A DNA stretch of 64,000 nt from Limisphaera sp049537155. Its GTDB lineage: Bacteria > Verrucomicrobiota > Verrucomicrobiia > Limisphaerales > Limisphaeraceae. The first letter of the stretch is position 1, and each line of letters begins with the position of its first letter. The DNA lies in assembly GCF_049537155.1 (NCBI RefSeq), contig NZ_JBMVQZ010000010.1, positions 96,053 through 160,052 on the forward strand, in the 5' to 3' direction. The notes below the pieces were generated by a model. The model worked only from the letters and a program-made list of their open reading frames with translations, was not told where the DNA came from and made no database searches. Positions 1 to 8,889 of this stretch are shown piece by piece. A program made the translations under genes and the position numbers.

Positions 1-1253
1 AAAAACAGGGCGTCCGGTTTGGTCTTGGCTATGGTGAGCTCGGCGGCAAACAGCACCAGAAAGGCAAACCCCATCACCGCCCGTTCATACCAGCGCAGCT
101 CCAGGCGCCGGTTGAACGTGCACGACCCCAGATTCACTGCGATGGCGCCCACCACGCCGATGGCGTACAACCCCGCCAGCATCTCCAGGTCCGTGGCCAC
201 CGCCGTGGTGGCCAGCGGCAGCAACATCGCCAGAAGCAACGGCAGCCACGGCACCCCGTGCCGGTTCAGTCGCGTGAATGCGCGCGGCATCTCGCCGTCG
301 CGGGCCATCATGTAAAACAACCCGATCAGCGCCCCGATGGCCGTGTTCACCGCACTGACCAGGAGCAGACCCACCACCAGGCCCACCAACACCCCAAACG
401 CCCGACCGACCCACGGGCCGAACCACAACCCCGCATAATGCTCGCCCAGGAACCGCACCATGTCCTCCCATCGTTCCTTCATCACGGGCGCCATCGCGGG
501 CGGCAGCGAGAGCATCGCCCACCCCAACAACACCGTGGCCAGCACCACCTCCAAGGCCACAACGGCAATGGCCCGTCGGGCCGTGCCCGCCACGCGCGGG
601 CGTTCCGGCGTGGAACCCGGATCCAGCTTCATCACGCCGGTGAGATTGGCGATGGCCTCCACGCCGCTGAGGGCCAGAATGATCCCCACAAACGCCACCC
701 AGTTGTGCAGGAACGTGTCGTGGGTGGGCTCCAAATACGCCGTGGTCAGCCGCGGTGCACTCAGCAGGATGATCAAAACCACCACCAACACCATCGGCAC
801 CGCCAGGAACGTCGCCAGACTGCCGGTGTGCTTCGGGCCGAAGAAATTCACCGCGCCGATCAGCCCGATCACCACCATCGTGCCGTAGCGCACCCACCCG
901 GCGGGCAGTCCGAAGTACGTGACCGCAGCCCAACCGCTCAGGGCGGCGGTCACCGTCATGTTGGCCACCAGCAAGAGCGCGCCCATCACCGCCAGAAACC
1001 GGCTCTGATGCCGCGCCGCCGAGTACACGCCGCCCCCGTCCGGGAACTCGCGGCAGACCACCGTGTAGCAGTAACCGACCAACGCCGCCAGAAGGCACAC
1101 CGCCACGATCAACGGCAGGGCGGCGTATCCGGCCGCCACGAACGCCAGACCAATGACGTACGCCTTGCTGGTCCCCCAGTCCCCGTAAAGCAGCGCCGCC
1201 GCACGACGCCAATCCAGGTTCCGGGGCCGATGCAAAAGTCCGGACTCGTTCAT
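1..1253 (-). CDS. APC-superfamily amino-acid permease, C-terminus cut by window edge
   Basis: Reading the minus strand from the ATG at 1253 gives 417 codons to the window edge with no stop. The product is strongly hydrophobic, with about ten membrane segments visible, and no signal peptide. Near the N-terminus are DWGTSKAYVIGLAF and the loop CREFPDGGGVYSAAR, the layout of the first helices of APC-type amino-acid/polyamine transporters; later come SGVEAIANLTGVMK and a long VGLVVGLLLVSAVNTAIGAL helix. It should import amino acids or related amines across the inner membrane, but the substrate cannot be read. It lies 111 bases downstream of def in the same direction. Other same-strand frames in this stretch are glycine/arginine-rich shadows. 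Family assignment is good, substrate unknown. Confidence 0.8.
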   Translation of the reverse strand, partial: MNESGLLHRPRNLDWRRAAALLYGDWGTSKAYVIGLAFVAAGYAALPLIVAVCLLAALVGYCYTVVCREFPDGGGVYSAARHQSRFLAVMGALLLVANMTVTAALSGWAAVTYFGLPAGWVRYGTMVVIGLIGAVNFFGPKHTGSLATFLAVPMVLVVVLIILLSAPRLTTAYLEPTHDTFLHNWVAFVGIILALSGVEAIANLTGVMKLDPGSTPERPRVAGTARRAIAVVALEVVLATVLLGWAMLSLPPAMAPVMKERWEDMVRFLGEHYAGLWFGPWVGRAFGVLVGLVVGLLLVSAVNTAIGALIGLFYMMARDGEMPRAFTRLNRHGVPWLPLLLAMLLPLATTAVATDLEMLAGLYAIGVVGAIAVNLGSCTFNRRLELRWYERAVMGFAFLVLFAAELTIAKTKPDALF

Positions 1254-1364
1254 GCCAGAGAGAAATTCCGGTGGGGCCGCATTCTGAAAGACTTCGAACG
1301 CGGGCGACCCCTTCCGGCACGACACACGCCCCGGTTCGAGGGCGCGCAACCCTGCCGGCACCGA

Positions 1365-1946
1365 TCAGCGCGAAGCCGCGCGCCGGGCCAGGCGCTCCCG
1401 CGTGGCCGCCTGCAGGGCCTCCAATTCCGGCCGCAGCCGTTCCCGGTCCCGCCGATCCATTCGGTCAATGAACAGGATCCCCTGCAGATGGTCGTACTCA
1501 TGTTGAACGACCCGGGCCAGCAAACCGCCACAGCGGAATTGCAGAAGACGCCCCTCGCCGTCCAGGGCCCGGACACCGATCCGCTCCGGCCGGACAATCT
1601 CCGCATAGATCTCGGGAAAGCTCAGGCACCCTTCCGGGCCGGGCACGGGCGGTCCCAGCGGCTCGATCTCCGGATTGATCAACACCAGCGGCATCAACAC
1701 GGTGGGATCCGCCGGCTGACCGTCCAGCTCGAGCGTGGAAGGGCGGTCCTCCACTCCGCGAATGTCGATCACCGTCAGTTGCAGGGCGCGGCCCACCTGC
1801 TGCGCAGCCAAACCGATCCCATGCGCGGCGTACATGGTCTCGAACATGTCGGCGATCAACCGGCGCAACTCCGGGGTCACGTGTTCGATGCGCGCCCCTT
1901 TGCGCCGCAGGATCGGGTCACCGTAATGAACCACCTCCAGGATCAT
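1365..1946 (-). CDS. def: Peptide deformylase
   Basis: 193 residues, the usual length for a bacterial deformylase, which removes the formyl group from the initiator methionine of new proteins. All three signature motifs are present: HGIGLAAQQVG at residues 42-52, EGCLS at 105-109 with metal ligand Cys107, and HEYDH at 149-153 with metal ligands His149 and His153 and catalytic Glu150. I chose the ATG at 1946 because the protein then begins MILEVVHYGDPILRRKG, the normal deformylase N-terminus, with a GAGAG element just upstream; a longer frame exists but adds arginine-rich noise. It starts 10 bases after the stop of the PfkB-type kinase gene, so the two are probably cotranscribed. Confidence 0.96.
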   Translation of the reverse strand: MILEVVHYGDPILRRKGARIEHVTPELRRLIADMFETMYAAHGIGLAAQQVGRALQLTVIDIRGVEDRPSTLELDGQPADPTVLMPLVLINPEIEPLGPPVPGPEGCLSFPEIYAEIVRPERIGVRALDGEGRLLQFRCGGLLARVVQHEYDHLQGILFIDRMDRRDRERLRPELEALQAATRERLARRAASR

Positions 1947-1956
1947 GCGCCTCTCT

Positions 1957-3111
1957 TTAGAATCGGTACGGGCCGGTGGGCCCCTCCGGCCAGTTGCGCA
2001 ACGCACGGATCAGATCGTCCACGCACGGGCTCTGCGCCTTGATCACGTAGTAACCGCTGGTGGTGACCCCCGTCATCAAAGCCAGGTCATCGTCGAACCC
2101 GAGCAGTTTGCCCAGGCAGAAACCGGAGTTGAAATGGTCCCCGGCCCCCGTGGTGAGCCGCGGGACCGTGGTGTAGAGGCCGTCCACCAGGCTGAGCCGC
2201 CCCTCGCTCACCGCCAGCGCATACGCCACCGGGTGCACCACCAGCGTGTGCACCGGCACCCGCTGGTGAATCTCCCGCGCCAGCGCCGCCACCGCCGCGC
2301 GCGACCCGTTGCCCCGGTCCAACCCGAGGACCCGCGCAACTTCGTAGGCCTCCTTTTCGTTCAACCCGAGAATCACGCGGAAGTAGCGGCGGAACTCCAG
2401 GATCAGATCCAACGCGCGCCGGATGTCCTCCGAGGTGCGCTTCTCGGGATCGGCCAGGTCGAAAAACAGCGTGCGCCGGGGCCCGGTGGCGGGCAACCCG
2501 GGGCAGATCTCCCGCAAGACCGCCGCCCAGATGTCACTCATCCAAGGTAACATCGTCCAGTTCACGAACGCCACCAGGTCGGCCGTGGCCATCTGCTCCG
2601 CCAGACGATCCCGCCCGAACCGTTGCACCAGGTTCTCCCAGGTCACCTCCCGCAGGGAGGAGTGCTTGCCCAACATCACCTTGCCATCTTCGAACTCCAG
2701 CGCGTCGGTGTAACCCGGCGGGGCGATCGAGTGGACCTCGGCCCGGCGCGCAAACTCCTCGAAGACCGGGTGCAGTTTGGGATAGCCCAGGTTCCCCACG
2801 TAGGTGACGCGCAGTCCGAAGGTGGCGAGGGCATTGCCCATGATGGGACCGTTGCCGCCCAGCTTGGTCAGCTGGCTCACCAGCTCGAGGTTGGTGCTCT
2901 TGCCCGCCGCGGCGGCCAGCCGCTCCGCCAGCCGGGCAATGGTGGGCACGCGATCGTACCGCTCCACGCTGTGCCGCTTGTCCACCACGTGCAGGATCTC
3001 GTCCACAAACCCGTCCAGGCCGATGAAAGCGCGGAGCTGCGGCAGGCGCGATCGCGCCCCCTCCAGCGCCTCGGCCGTCCGGGCCCGAAGTTCAGGCGTA
3101 TTGAGGTTCAT
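1957..3111 (-). CDS. PfkB-family carbohydrate/nucleoside kinase
   Basis: 384 residues. The C-terminal part carries TTGAGDHFNSGF, the PfkB signature 2 whose aspartate is the catalytic base, and the N-terminal part carries KLGGNGPIMGNALATFG, the substrate-binding glycine-rich region of this fold. FIGLDGFVDEI near residue 29 replaces the usual first strand. The protein should phosphorylate a sugar or nucleoside with ATP in the cytoplasm; the sequence does not tell which. It lies in a minus-strand run with parB 36 bases upstream and def 10 bases downstream, so it is likely read from the same transcript. It is longer than ribokinase (about 310) because of an extended middle domain. Family sure, substrate unknown. 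Confidence 0.88.
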   Translation of the reverse strand: MNLNTPELRARTAEALEGARSRLPQLRAFIGLDGFVDEILHVVDKRHSVERYDRVPTIARLAERLAAAAGKSTNLELVSQLTKLGGNGPIMGNALATFGLRVTYVGNLGYPKLHPVFEEFARRAEVHSIAPPGYTDALEFEDGKVMLGKHSSLREVTWENLVQRFGRDRLAEQMATADLVAFVNWTMLPWMSDIWAAVLREICPGLPATGPRRTLFFDLADPEKRTSEDIRRALDLILEFRRYFRVILGLNEKEAYEVARVLGLDRGNGSRAAVAALAREIHQRVPVHTLVVHPVAYALAVSEGRLSLVDGLYTTVPRLTTGAGDHFNSGFCLGKLLGFDDDLALMTGVTTSGYYVIKAQSPCVDDLIRALRNWPEGPTGPYRF

Positions 3112-3147
3112 GATTGGTTGATCACGGTCGGAAAAACAGCAGGTCCC

Positions 3148-4065
3148 TCAGTCCGGGCCCACCCCCAGGATTTGCAGGACCCGTTCCAGCTCCTCGTCAC
3201 TGAAAAAGCTGATCTCCAGCCGGCCGCGTCCCTCCCTGTATTGCAGCCGCACACGCGTGCCCAGCCGTTCCCGCAACCGGTCCTCCAGGCGCCGCACCTG
3301 CGGCTCGGACCCGGCAGGCACCGGTCGTTGCGCGCGCCCGCTCCCCGCACCCGCCCGCAACCGCGCCACCAGTTGCTCAGTCTGCCGCACGTTCAGGCCG
3401 TCGCGCAGCACCCGTTCGGCCGCGGCCTTCAGCAGGCTCTCCTCCTCCAGCGCCAGCAACACCTTTGCATGGCCCACGCTGAGTTGACCGGTCCGCACAT
3501 ACACCTGGACCTGCGGCGGCAGCTTCAGCAGGCGCAACGCGTTGGCCACGGTCGCCCGGCTCTTGCCGACCCGTCGCGCCGCCTCTTCCTGCGTGAAACC
3601 GAATTGCTGCATCAATTGCGCGTAACCCTGGGCTTCCTCGATCGGGTTCAGGTTCTCGCGCTGGAGATTCTCCACCAGTGCAAGCTCCAGGGCCGCGCGA
3701 TCGTCCACGTCCCGGATGATCACCGGCACGTCCGCCAGTTGCAGCATCTGGGCCGCACGCCAGCGTCGTTCCCCTGCGATCAGTTCGTAGCCATCCGCCC
3801 GGCGCCGCACCACCAGGGGCTGCAGAATCCCCTGTTCGCGAATGGATTCGGCCAGCTCCTGCAAGGCCGCCGGATCGAACTCCTGCCGCGGCTGCAAGGG
3901 ATTGGGCCGGATCTGGGACAAAGGAACGCGCACCGGGGTGTCGCCCACCCCGGCCGTCGGGCTCGCACCCGGCGCCGCCGCGCCGCCGCTTCCCGCGGGC
4001 TGCGTGCCGGGAGTGGCCCCCCCCAACAACGCCCCCAATCCGCGCCCCAATGCGGGCTTTGCCAT
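3148..4065 (-). CDS. parB: Chromosome-partitioning protein ParB
   Basis: 305 residues. The N-terminus MAKPALGRGLGALLGG is the typical ParA-interacting tail. ParB/Srx domain motifs follow: IRPNPLQPRQEFD at 52-64, the CTP-binding GERRWRA at 98-104, and ENLQREnLNPIEEA around 132-145. A helix-turn-helix that binds parS lies at about 158-180 (TQEEAARRVGKSRATVANAL). The extreme C-terminus (ISFFSDEELERVLQILG) fits the dimerisation helix. The start at 4065 is chosen from the conserved N-terminus; the longer open frame adds 65 arginine/glycine-rich residues. No parA is adjacent: the upstream same-strand neighbour is a ComM-like gene. Role: loads on parS and spreads as a clamp to organise origin segregation. 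Confidence 0.95.
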   Translation of the reverse strand: MAKPALGRGLGALLGGATPGTQPAGSGGAAAPGASPTAGVGDTPVRVPLSQIRPNPLQPRQEFDPAALQELAESIREQGILQPLVVRRRADGYELIAGERRWRAAQMLQLADVPVIIRDVDDRAALELALVENLQRENLNPIEEAQGYAQLMQQFGFTQEEAARRVGKSRATVANALRLLKLPPQVQVYVRTGQLSVGHAKVLLALEEESLLKAAAERVLRDGLNVRQTEQLVARLRAGAGSGRAQRPVPAGSEPQVRRLEDRLRERLGTRVRLQYREGRGRLEISFFSDEELERVLQILGVGPD

Positions 4066-4168
4066 GCGCCGAGCCTGCCGAACCGCGCGCCCGCTTGTCA
4101 ATGGCTTGTCCCGACTCCCGACACCGGCGCAGCCCGTCCACCCCGCCCGCCTTGCCCACGGAACCGGT

Positions 4169-5695
4169 TCATCCCCAGATCTGCCGGTCCAACGACCGGT
4201 ACTGAATCGCCTCTCCCACGTGCTCCGGCAGGATGCGGTCCGACCCCGCCAGGTCGGCAATGGTCCGTGCCACCTTCAGGATCCGATCGTAAGCCCGGGC
4301 GCTCAGTCGGAGATCGTTCATCGCGCGGCGCAGCAACTCCATGGAAGTCTCGTCCAATACACAGAATTGCCGCAGTTCGCGCGGCCCCATCTGGGCGTTG
4401 CACAACACACGCGGCCGACCGCGAAACCGTTCCTGCTGCCGGCGCCGCGCCGCCATCACACGCGCGCGGATCGCCGAGGACGGCTCCGCCGGGTGATCCG
4501 AGGCGATCTGACGGAACTTCACCGCCGGCACCTCGATGTGCAGGTCAATCCTGTCCAACAACGGCCCGCTCACCCGATTCAGGTAATTCTGGATCTCGCG
4601 CGGGGAACAACGCGATTCCCCGGGCATCTTCCCGTCCGGCGTCGGATTCATCGCCGCCACCAGCATGAACCGCGCGGGAAACGTCACACTGCCGGCCGCC
4701 CGCGAAATCGTCACCCGCCCCTCTTCCAGCGGCTGCCGCAATGTCTCCAGCACGCTCCGCTTGAACTCCGGCAATTCATCCAGAAACAACACCCCGTTGT
4801 GCGCCAGGGAGATCTCGCCCGGCGTGGGATTGACGTTCCCGCCCAGCAACCCCGCGTCGCTGGCGGTGTGATGCGGCGCGCGAAACGGCCGCCGGGTTAC
4901 CAGCGCCTGTCCGGGCTGCAACAGCCCGGCAATGCTGTGCACCTTCGTGGTCTCCAGCGCCTCCTCCAGTGTCAGCGGCGGCAGAATCGTGGGCAGGCGC
5001 CTGGCCAGCATGGATTTGCCCGTCCCCGGCGGACCGATCAGGAGGATGTTGTGCCCGCCCGCCGCCGCAATCTCCAGCGCCCGTTTCACCGACTCCTGAC
5101 CCTTGACCTCGGCAAAGTCCAACTCCTCCTCCACCGGCTCGTCAAACAACCGGCCCAGATCCACCCGGACCGGCTCGATCGCGACCTCGCCCGACAGAAA
5201 AGCAGCCGCCTCCCGCAGGTTCCGCACCGGAATGACCTCCAGCCCGTCCACCACCGCGGCTTCATTGGCGTTGGCAGCCGGAACCAACACCCCCCGCCTG
5301 CCCTGCTGCCGCGCACACAACGCAATCGGCAGCACCCCCTTGACCGGTCGGACCGCGCCCGTCAGCGCCAGTTCCCCCACCACCACATACTCGTGCAATC
5401 GCCCGGCCGGTAACTGTTCCGTAGCCGCCAGCAAGCCCAGGGCAATCGGCAGATCGAAACTCGGCCCTTCCTTCTTCACGTCGGCGGGCGCCAGGTTGAT
5501 CGTCGTCCGGCCCATCGGGAACTTGTAGCCCGAATTGCTCAGGGCCGTTGTCACCCGATCGCGCGACTCCTTCACCGCCGCGTCCGGCAACCCCACAATC
5601 ACGATGGCCGTGTCCCCCCAGCCGGCGTGAACCTCCACTTCCACCGGAAAAGCCTCGATGCCCTGAACCACCCCTGAATACACTTTGGCCAGCAT
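4169..5695 (-). CDS. comM: YifB/ComM-family Mg-chelatase-like AAA+ ATPase
   Basis: 508 residues, the usual size of YifB/ComM. An N-terminal Lon-protease-like S5 domain (from MLAKVYSGVVQGIEAFPVEV) is followed by a Mg-chelatase AAA+ core with Walker A GPPGTGKS at 221-228, Walker B GVLFLDELPEF, and a C-terminal Mg_chelatase_C helical region (LSARAYDRILKVARTIADL). In competent bacteria ComM is a hexameric helicase that promotes branch migration during natural transformation; whether this organism is competent is not shown. The start at 5695 is taken from the conserved MLAKVYS; the open frame continues 106 codons upstream without family similarity. It is the first gene of the minus-strand run and is divergent from the pseudopilin genes. 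Confidence 0.95.
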   Translation of the reverse strand: MLAKVYSGVVQGIEAFPVEVEVHAGWGDTAIVIVGLPDAAVKESRDRVTTALSNSGYKFPMGRTTINLAPADVKKEGPSFDLPIALGLLAATEQLPAGRLHEYVVVGELALTGAVRPVKGVLPIALCARQQGRRGVLVPAANANEAAVVDGLEVIPVRNLREAAAFLSGEVAIEPVRVDLGRLFDEPVEEELDFAEVKGQESVKRALEIAAAGGHNILLIGPPGTGKSMLARRLPTILPPLTLEEALETTKVHSIAGLLQPGQALVTRRPFRAPHHTASDAGLLGGNVNPTPGEISLAHNGVLFLDELPEFKRSVLETLRQPLEEGRVTISRAAGSVTFPARFMLVAAMNPTPDGKMPGESRCSPREIQNYLNRVSGPLLDRIDLHIEVPAVKFRQIASDHPAEPSSAIRARVMAARRRQQERFRGRPRVLCNAQMGPRELRQFCVLDETSMELLRRAMNDLRLSARAYDRILKVARTIADLAGSDRILPEHVGEAIQYRSLDRQIWG

Positions 5696-5995
5696 CGCCG
5701 CATTTGTGGAAAAGAGACCGGTCCAACGCAAGGCGTTTCCTCTTCCGCCACCCCGACCTGCTCGCAGGTGTCCCGGTCCGGAACACCCTGTCCCAAAGCC
5801 GGACAATCCCGTCCCGGCCGCAGACAACCTTCCGGACACCCTGAGGGCGAAACAACCCGTTGCACGCGAGCAGCTTCCAGACTCATCCCTTGCCACCACA
5901 CCTTTTCCCCCTCCACCGGGCACAGCTCCTGCTCCGGGGACATCGGACGCGTTGACCAGGCACGGTCCGCGACTCCCAACCCTGAACGGCAGCCG
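5696..5995. other. Divergent intergenic region between comM and pseudopilin genes
   Basis: About 300 bases between two divergent starts. It must hold promoters for both sides, but I see no convincing -35/-10 pair, no RNA structure and no plausible short gene. Frames open here on both strands are high-GC noise. Confidence 0.4.
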
Positions 5996-6517
5996 ATGCA
6001 AGGTACCGGACAAAACCTGACAGGCCTTCGAGTGCGACTGCGGAACTCGCGACCGCAGTCGGCCGGCTTCACCCTGGCGGAAGCCATGGTGGCCGCACTG
6101 TTACTGGGTACGCTGGTGGTGTCGCTCTACGCGGGCATGAGCGCAGGTTTCGCCTACACCGCCATGGTGCGGGAAGAACTCCGTGCCACCCAGGTCATGC
6201 TGGAAAAATTGGAGGGCATCCGTCTGTACAACTGGGAACAAATCAACACCAGCAGGTTCATCCCCACCAACTTCACGGCCTTTTACCTCCCCAATCCCAC
6301 CAACCCCGCCACAGGCTCGGGAGTGGTGTACACCGGCACGCTCACCATCCAACCCGTGACCCTGGACCCCTCTCCGCCCTACGCCGACGACCTCCGCGAG
6401 GTGGTCGTCCGCCTCCGGTGGATGTCGGGAAACGGAAACCCGGCCGTCGTGCGCGAACGCGAAATGCGAACTCTGGTCAGCCGCTATGGTCTTCAGAATT
6501 ACATCTTCAGCAATTGA
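5996..6517 (+). CDS. Prepilin-type pseudopilin (type II secretion/type IV pilus minor subunit)
   Basis: 173 residues starting at the ATG at 5996, which places the cleavage motif near residue 23 (SAGFTLAEAMVAALLLGTL): glycine, then N-methylatable Phe and Glu at +5, followed by a hydrophobic helix, as in GspI/PulI and PilV-like minor pseudopilins. The rest (EMRTLVSRYGLQ and a Pro/Tyr-rich middle) resembles no named protein. The next gene overlaps its end by 32 bases and the third follows closely, so the three form one operon likely encoding minor tip subunits of a secretion or pilus machine. The long upstream extension of the frame lacks family features. Which system it serves is unknown because no assembly ATPase or secretin is in the window. 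Confidence 0.78.
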   Translation: MQGTGQNLTGLRVRLRNSRPQSAGFTLAEAMVAALLLGTLVVSLYAGMSAGFAYTAMVREELRATQVMLEKLEGIRLYNWEQINTSRFIPTNFTAFYLPNPTNPATGSGVVYTGTLTIQPVTLDPSPPYADDLREVVVRLRWMSGNGNPAVVREREMRTLVSRYGLQNYIFSN

Positions 6518-7073
6518 GCCCGGCGGCAAAGGTCCTGCGGCCCCGCGGCCCCGCTGCGGGCCCGGCCAGGGAGGCTTTACCGTGTCCGAAACCATGGTCT
6601 CCCTGGGCGTGGGAGGCATCCTCCTGGCGGCGATCCTCACCTTCTGGACCTACAGCGCCCGCAGCCTGGCCGCCATCGTCAATTACATCGACCTTGACCA
6701 AAGGTCGCGTCATACGCTGGACATCCTCAGTCGCGAAATCCGGCAGGCGGCGGGCCTCCTCGCGGCAACGGAGAACTCGCTCACCTTTTCGAATTTGGAC
6801 GGCTCCACCATGCGCATCGCCTGGGACCCTGTCCAACGGGTGGTCACACTGGACCGGAACGGTCAGGTACAAACCCTCCTCATCGAGTGTGACTATTTCC
6901 GGTACAACATCGCCCAGCGCAACCCCAGTAACGGCGTGTTCGGGTTCTATCCCACCACCGACATCCGCCAGGCCAAGCTCGTGGACATGAGCTGGCGCTG
7001 CTCCCGCAGCCTGCTCGGAACCCTGTTCCAAACCGAAAGCGTGCAAACCGCGCGCATCGTCATACGAAACTGA
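6486..7073 (+). CDS. Prepilin-type pseudopilin, GspJ/PilW-like
   Basis: 195 residues. A cleavage motif at about residues 29-36 (QGGFTVSETMVSLGVGGILL) is followed by the hydrophobic assembly helix and a soluble domain containing LDILSREIRQAAGLLAATEN, a pattern seen in PilW/GspJ-type minor pseudopilins (DIQRDIRRAG-like). Its start overlaps the end of the previous pseudopilin gene by 32 bases in another frame, and the next gene begins 3 bases after its stop, showing tight coupling. It would be inserted in the inner membrane, cleaved by a prepilin peptidase elsewhere in the genome, and assembled at a pilus or pseudopilus tip. Function inferred from motif and context only. Confidence 0.78.
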   Translation: MVFRITSSAIEPGGKGPAAPRPRCGPGQGGFTVSETMVSLGVGGILLAAILTFWTYSARSLAAIVNYIDLDQRSRHTLDILSREIRQAAGLLAATENSLTFSNLDGSTMRIAWDPVQRVVTLDRNGQVQTLLIECDYFRYNIAQRNPSNGVFGFYPTTDIRQAKLVDMSWRCSRSLLGTLFQTESVQTARIVIRN

Positions 7074-7076
7074 CCC

Positions 7077-8435
7077 ATGCAATGCCGCCGCTCTCCCGCC
7101 GATCTCTCCGGGCAAATCCTGCTGGTCACCCTGCTGACCTGCGGTGTCCTGGGGCTCACTCTCGCCGGCACTCTCCTGCTGGTACAGTCGCAATCACTCT
7201 CGGTGGCCCGCTCCCTTTGCTGGAACGCCAGTCTGGCCATGACCGAGGCCGGCATCGAAGAGGCCCTCACCCACCTCAACCGCAATGCCCCCTTCTTCGA
7301 TCCCCGGGCCGCCACCAACAACCTCGCCGCCTTCGGATGGGTGCGGGAAGGCAACCTCTACCGCGCACCGCGGCGCCACCTCGGCAACGGCAGCTACTAT
7401 GACGTGGTCATCCTGCTCGAGGGCATGCAGCCCCGCATCCTGGCCACCGGAGTCGTCAGCCGGGCGGACCTCGTCCCGTCCGCGCCCTCGATGGGAACGA
7501 TCCTCGGAGACCAAGCCCCGCTCCACGCACCTGTCCCGCGGATCGTGCAGGTCCAGACCCGGATCGATCCCCTGTTCAGCGTCGCCATGGCCGCCGAAGG
7601 TCAGATCGATCTGGCCGGCAACAACGTCAGCACCGACAGTTTCGACTCCGGCGACCCGAACCACAGCGAAAACGGCATGTACCCCTACAACAACCCTGCC
7701 AAACGAAAAAAGAACGGGGACGTGGCCACCAACTCCGGCCTGATCAATTCCATCAACGTCGGCAACGCCAACATCAACGGCCGCGCCATGACGGGCCCCA
7801 ACGGCACCGTGGCCATTGGTCCCCGCGGTTATGTCTCCGGCGGCACCAACGACGATTTCAACGTGGTCTTTCCGCCCGTGGCCGTCCCGCCCGGTCCCAC
7901 GTTTTACCTGCCGCCGCTCCCGGTCCCTGTCACCATCGACGGCGTGGATTACAAACACGTCATCCTCCTGAGCGGCCGGTATTTCACCGAAGGTCTCCGG
8001 GGAAGTCTCTATGTCGGCACCAACGTCCAGGCCACGCTCATCCTCACCGAAAACACCAAGCTCAGCGGCAACAGCGACCGGATCTATCTGGCGCCCCATG
8101 CGCGCCTCATCCTGTACGTGGACGCGCCCTTGTTCTCACTCAAGGGTCAGGGCGTGATCAACTCCAGCGGGCGCGCCGAGAACTTCCTCTACTTCGGCAC
8201 TCGACGAAACACCACCCTGGCACTCGGCGGCAATGCCGCCTTCACCGGTGCCATCTACGCGCCCGATGCCGATTTCACCCTCGGCGGCGGGGGCCGCGAC
8301 ACCTACGATTTCGTCGGCGCCTCGGTGACCAAAACCGTCAGGATGAACGGGCACTTCAACTTCCACTACGACGAAAACCTCCGGCGTGTCGGCCCCAGCC
8401 GCGGTTTCGTCGTCAGTTCATGGCGGGAACTTTGA
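7077..8435 (+). CDS. PilX/GspK-like membrane-anchored protein with beta-rich C-terminal region
   Basis: 452 residues. The N-terminus (SGQILLVTLLTCGVLGLTLAGTLLL in pieces around residues 11-35) is one membrane helix followed by SLAMTEAGIEEALTHLNRN, the layout of PilX-type N-terminal domains in which the helix is not preceded by a classic cleavage site. From about residue 160 the protein is Gly/Asn-rich and looks like a beta-helix (repeated short hydrophobic strands, AARLILYVDAPLF-like turns, FTGAIYAPDADFTLGGGG), similar in style to DUF7305-type domains found in pilus-associated proteins. It is third in the pseudopilin operon. Its 3' end overlaps the converging YkgJ-type gene by 18 bases. Exact role unknown. 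Confidence 0.75.
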   Translation: MQCRRSPADLSGQILLVTLLTCGVLGLTLAGTLLLVQSQSLSVARSLCWNASLAMTEAGIEEALTHLNRNAPFFDPRAATNNLAAFGWVREGNLYRAPRRHLGNGSYYDVVILLEGMQPRILATGVVSRADLVPSAPSMGTILGDQAPLHAPVPRIVQVQTRIDPLFSVAMAAEGQIDLAGNNVSTDSFDSGDPNHSENGMYPYNNPAKRKKNGDVATNSGLINSINVGNANINGRAMTGPNGTVAIGPRGYVSGGTNDDFNVVFPPVAVPPGPTFYLPPLPVPVTIDGVDYKHVILLSGRYFTEGLRGSLYVGTNVQATLILTENTKLSGNSDRIYLAPHARLILYVDAPLFSLKGQGVINSSGRAENFLYFGTRRNTTLALGGNAAFTGAIYAPDADFTLGGGGRDTYDFVGASVTKTVRMNGHFNFHYDENLRRVGPSRGFVVSSWREL

Positions 8436-8867
8436 TCCGGCCGGTTCACCCGTTTTGTCGGTCATTCCGCGAGCGCGCAGGATCTGCCGCACCTCCTCCG
8501 GATCCCGCCCGGTCGCCCGCGCCACCGCCTGCACGTATGCATCCCAGGGCAGCGACACCGGCCGCGCCCGGCACCGCGTCTCAAATCCGTCGAACCGCCA
8601 CAGATTGGGAAAATCCCGGCACTGCTGCGGCTTGACCGGCTGCACCCGGCAGTCCCGGCCATCCAGAAACACACAGGCACCATCCTCCCGCTCCATCAAC
8701 GCCAGACCGTACCGGTTGGCCGCCAGCCGACAATACCGCTGGATGAACGCGGACTCGTCCATCCCCAAAAATGCTGCCATCCGCCGGATCTCCTCTTCTG
8801 TGACCCGCACCTGGCCGGGCCACCGGCAACAGGCGGTGCAACGCTGACAGTCGTAATAAACCGGCAT
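8418..8867 (-). CDS. YkgJ-family cysteine-cluster protein
   Basis: 149 residues. The order of cysteines, CQRCTACCRWPG at residues 7-18, then ACVFLDGRDCRVQPVKPQQCRDFP near 64-86 and a final cysteine near 99, is that of the YkgJ/Fe-S-cluster-binding CxxCxxCC family (UPF0153), thought to bind zinc or an Fe-S cluster. TEEEIRRMAAFLGMDESAF is the family's helical linker. The start at 8867 gives MPVYYDCQRC; the longer frame upstream is low-complexity Arg/Gly. It follows trpE by 22 bases and is probably the last gene of that transcript. Its stop overlaps the end of the converging pilX-like gene. Biochemical role of the family is unsettled. Confidence 0.85.
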   Translation of the reverse strand: MPVYYDCQRCTACCRWPGQVRVTEEEIRRMAAFLGMDESAFIQRYCRLAANRYGLALMEREDGACVFLDGRDCRVQPVKPQQCRDFPNLWRFDGFETRCRARPVSLPWDAYVQAVARATGRDPEEVRQILRARGMTDKTGEPAGSKFPP

Positions 8868-8889
8868 GCCTCCGTCCCCGGGCCCCGCA

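Noticed and set aside
1254..1364. A riboswitch ahead of the amino-acid permease
   Set aside because: The 111-base gap shows no conserved-looking stem set or terminator; nothing to support a riboswitch.
258..2042. A 594-codon plus-strand open frame
   Set aside because: Antisense shadow of the permease and def genes; composition (Gln, His, Arg, Pro) is typical of high-GC shadows.
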